The notes beneath the pieces were generated by a model that was given only the letters and a program-made list of their open reading frames with translations, was not told where the DNA came from and made no database searches. Of a stretch of DNA of 6,483 nucleotides, positions 6,280-6,483 are shown piece after piece. How positions within the stretch are numbered: position 1 is the stretch's first letter; every line of letters starts with the position of its first letter. The stretch spans positions 1 to 6,483 of the forward strand of contig JAJYEB010000113.1 of NCBI GenBank assembly GCA_021790375.1, written 5' to 3'. Source of the DNA: Chloroflexota bacterium (lineage in GTDB: Bacteria > Chloroflexota > Limnocylindria > Limnocylindrales > CSP1-4). A program made the translations under genes and the position numbers.

Positions 6280-6293
6280 GTTGCACCAGCAAT
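6280..6293. promoter_or_regulatory. Putative MarR operator site 1 (TTGC-ACCA-GCAA)
   Basis: Core dyad TTGC-ACCA-GCAA at 6281-6292, with a one-base mismatch if extended to GTTGC/GCAAT. It begins exactly at the -35 hexamer of the yceI promoter and overlaps the -35 zone of the marR promoter on the other strand, so one bound dimer could block both. The half-site and spacing resemble the E. coli mar operator core, TTGCC-N2-GGCAA. Assignment to the adjacent MarR protein is inference from position and resemblance. Confidence 0.65.
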
Positions 6294-6309
6294 CATCATG
6301 CGGTATAGT
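6281..6309 (+). promoter_or_regulatory. Sigma70-type promoter of the yceI gene
   Basis: TTGCAC (6281-6286) and TATAGT (6304-6309) are separated by exactly 17 bp. This is the best -35/-10 pair I found in the window. Transcription would begin near 6316, giving a leader of about 47 nt before GTG 6363. Both hexamers are overlapped by a TTGC-N4-GCAA dyad, a layout expected for repression. Confidence 0.72.
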
Positions 6310-6321
6310 TGCTCCCGCAAC
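6308..6321. promoter_or_regulatory. Putative MarR operator site 2 (GTTGC-TCCC-GCAAC)
   Basis: A perfect dyad with 5-bp arms, GTTGC (6308-6312) and GCAAC (6317-6321), around TCCC. It shares the TTGC-N4-GCAA core with site 1, 28 bp away centre to centre, and covers the last bases of the -10 and the predicted start of the yceI transcript. Two copies of the same dyad on one promoter argue strongly for a dimeric regulator site. Confidence 0.68.
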
Positions 6322-6346
6322 CACATCACACCGCTCAGCTCAGGAC

Positions 6347-6365
6347 AAGGAGTCCCAACGCAGTG
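6347..6365 (+). promoter_or_regulatory. Ribosome binding site and GTG start of the yceI gene
   Basis: AAGGAG at 6347-6352 is followed by 10 nt and GTG at 6363. GTG is chosen because the conserved YceI beginning (ATWQLDPVHSSVQFSARHM) reads directly from it. The first ATG, at 6420, would remove that region. Confidence 0.8.
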
Positions 6366-6483
6366 GCCACCTGGCAGCTAGATCCCGTCCATTCCTCCGT
6401 GCAGTTCTCCGCTCGCCACATGATGGTGAGCAACGTGCGCGGCGGGTTCCGCGACTTCACCGTCGATGTCGAGTTCGACCCGG
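6363..6483 (+). CDS. YceI-family protein (N-terminal 40 residues; cut by window edge)
   Basis: Only the first 40 codons are present. They read ATWQLDPVHSSVQFSARHM (2-20), then VSNVRGGFRDFTVDVEFDP, a textbook YceI-domain beginning (W-lDp-HS-v-F--rHm-v--vrG-F). YceI domains form a lipocalin-like beta barrel of about 170-190 residues that binds polyisoprenoids; one Thermus member was found with a bound polyprenyl chain. This copy has no signal peptide at its start and so would be cytoplasmic, unlike E. coli YceI. It is divergent from marR and its promoter carries the two dyads, so MarR control is likely. Its ligand and physiological role are unknown. Confidence 0.93.
   Translation, partial: MATWQLDPVHSSVQFSARHMMVSNVRGGFRDFTVDVEFDP

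Noticed and set aside
1..6483. CRISPR arrays, transposase genes, insertion-sequence ends, tRNA/rRNA genes, toxin-antitoxin or defence genes
   Set aside because: None was seen on either strand. Coding is dense with housekeeping-type genes and base composition is even, with no sign of recent insertion.

Overview
The window is a compact, uniformly GC-rich piece of bacterial chromosome. It carries four complete and two edge-truncated protein genes, and no RNA genes, mobile elements or CRISPR repeats that I could see. The base composition, a likely TTG start and a GTG start, a lone homodimeric-type pyruvate dehydrogenase E1 gene (aceE) without E2/E3 neighbours, and the actinobacterial flavour of the small proteins suggest a high-GC aerobic or facultative soil-type bacterium. 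An actinobacterium or a Chloroflexota/Limnocylindria-like lineage would fit; this placement is inference and cannot be fixed from the window.

Left part (1-2144): cydA, subunit I of a short-Q-loop cytochrome bd quinol oxidase, runs off the left edge on the minus strand. It lacks only its C-terminus, and cydB would be expected beyond the edge. A 161-bp divergent intergenic region separates it from a plus-strand HAD-superfamily hydrolase (1419-2144).

Middle (2145-2881): a 179-bp spacer with short direct repeats is followed by a 170-aa protein of unknown function (2324-2836), possibly of SRPBCC-like fold. It converges on aceE. The 45-bp gap between them holds a perfect 8-bp GC-rich hairpin, likely a two-way terminator.

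Right part (2882-6483): on the minus strand a MarR-family regulator (5629-6219) is followed after 32 bp by aceE (2882-5596), apparently as one transcription unit. Divergent from marR, a YceI-family gene starts at 6363 and leaves the window. The marR/yceI intergenic region is the most informative non-coding stretch. It contains a good sigma70-type promoter for yceI (TTGCAC, 17 bp, TATAGT). Two copies of the dyad TTGC-N4-GCAA sit on it, one starting exactly at the -35 and one starting in the last bases of the -10. This dyad resembles the core of the E. coli MarR operator. The simplest reading is that the MarR protein represses yceI and its own marR-aceE unit from a shared operator pair. That would place the entry enzyme of central carbon oxidation under a MarR switch together with a YceI (isoprenoid/lipid-binding) protein, a pairing worth testing.

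Taken together the window leans towards aerobic energy metabolism: pyruvate to acetyl-CoA, a quinol oxidase, and a possible isoprenoid-quinone-binding protein. Only the marR-aceE/yceI linkage is supported by sequence signals. No clearly new enzymatic system is visible.
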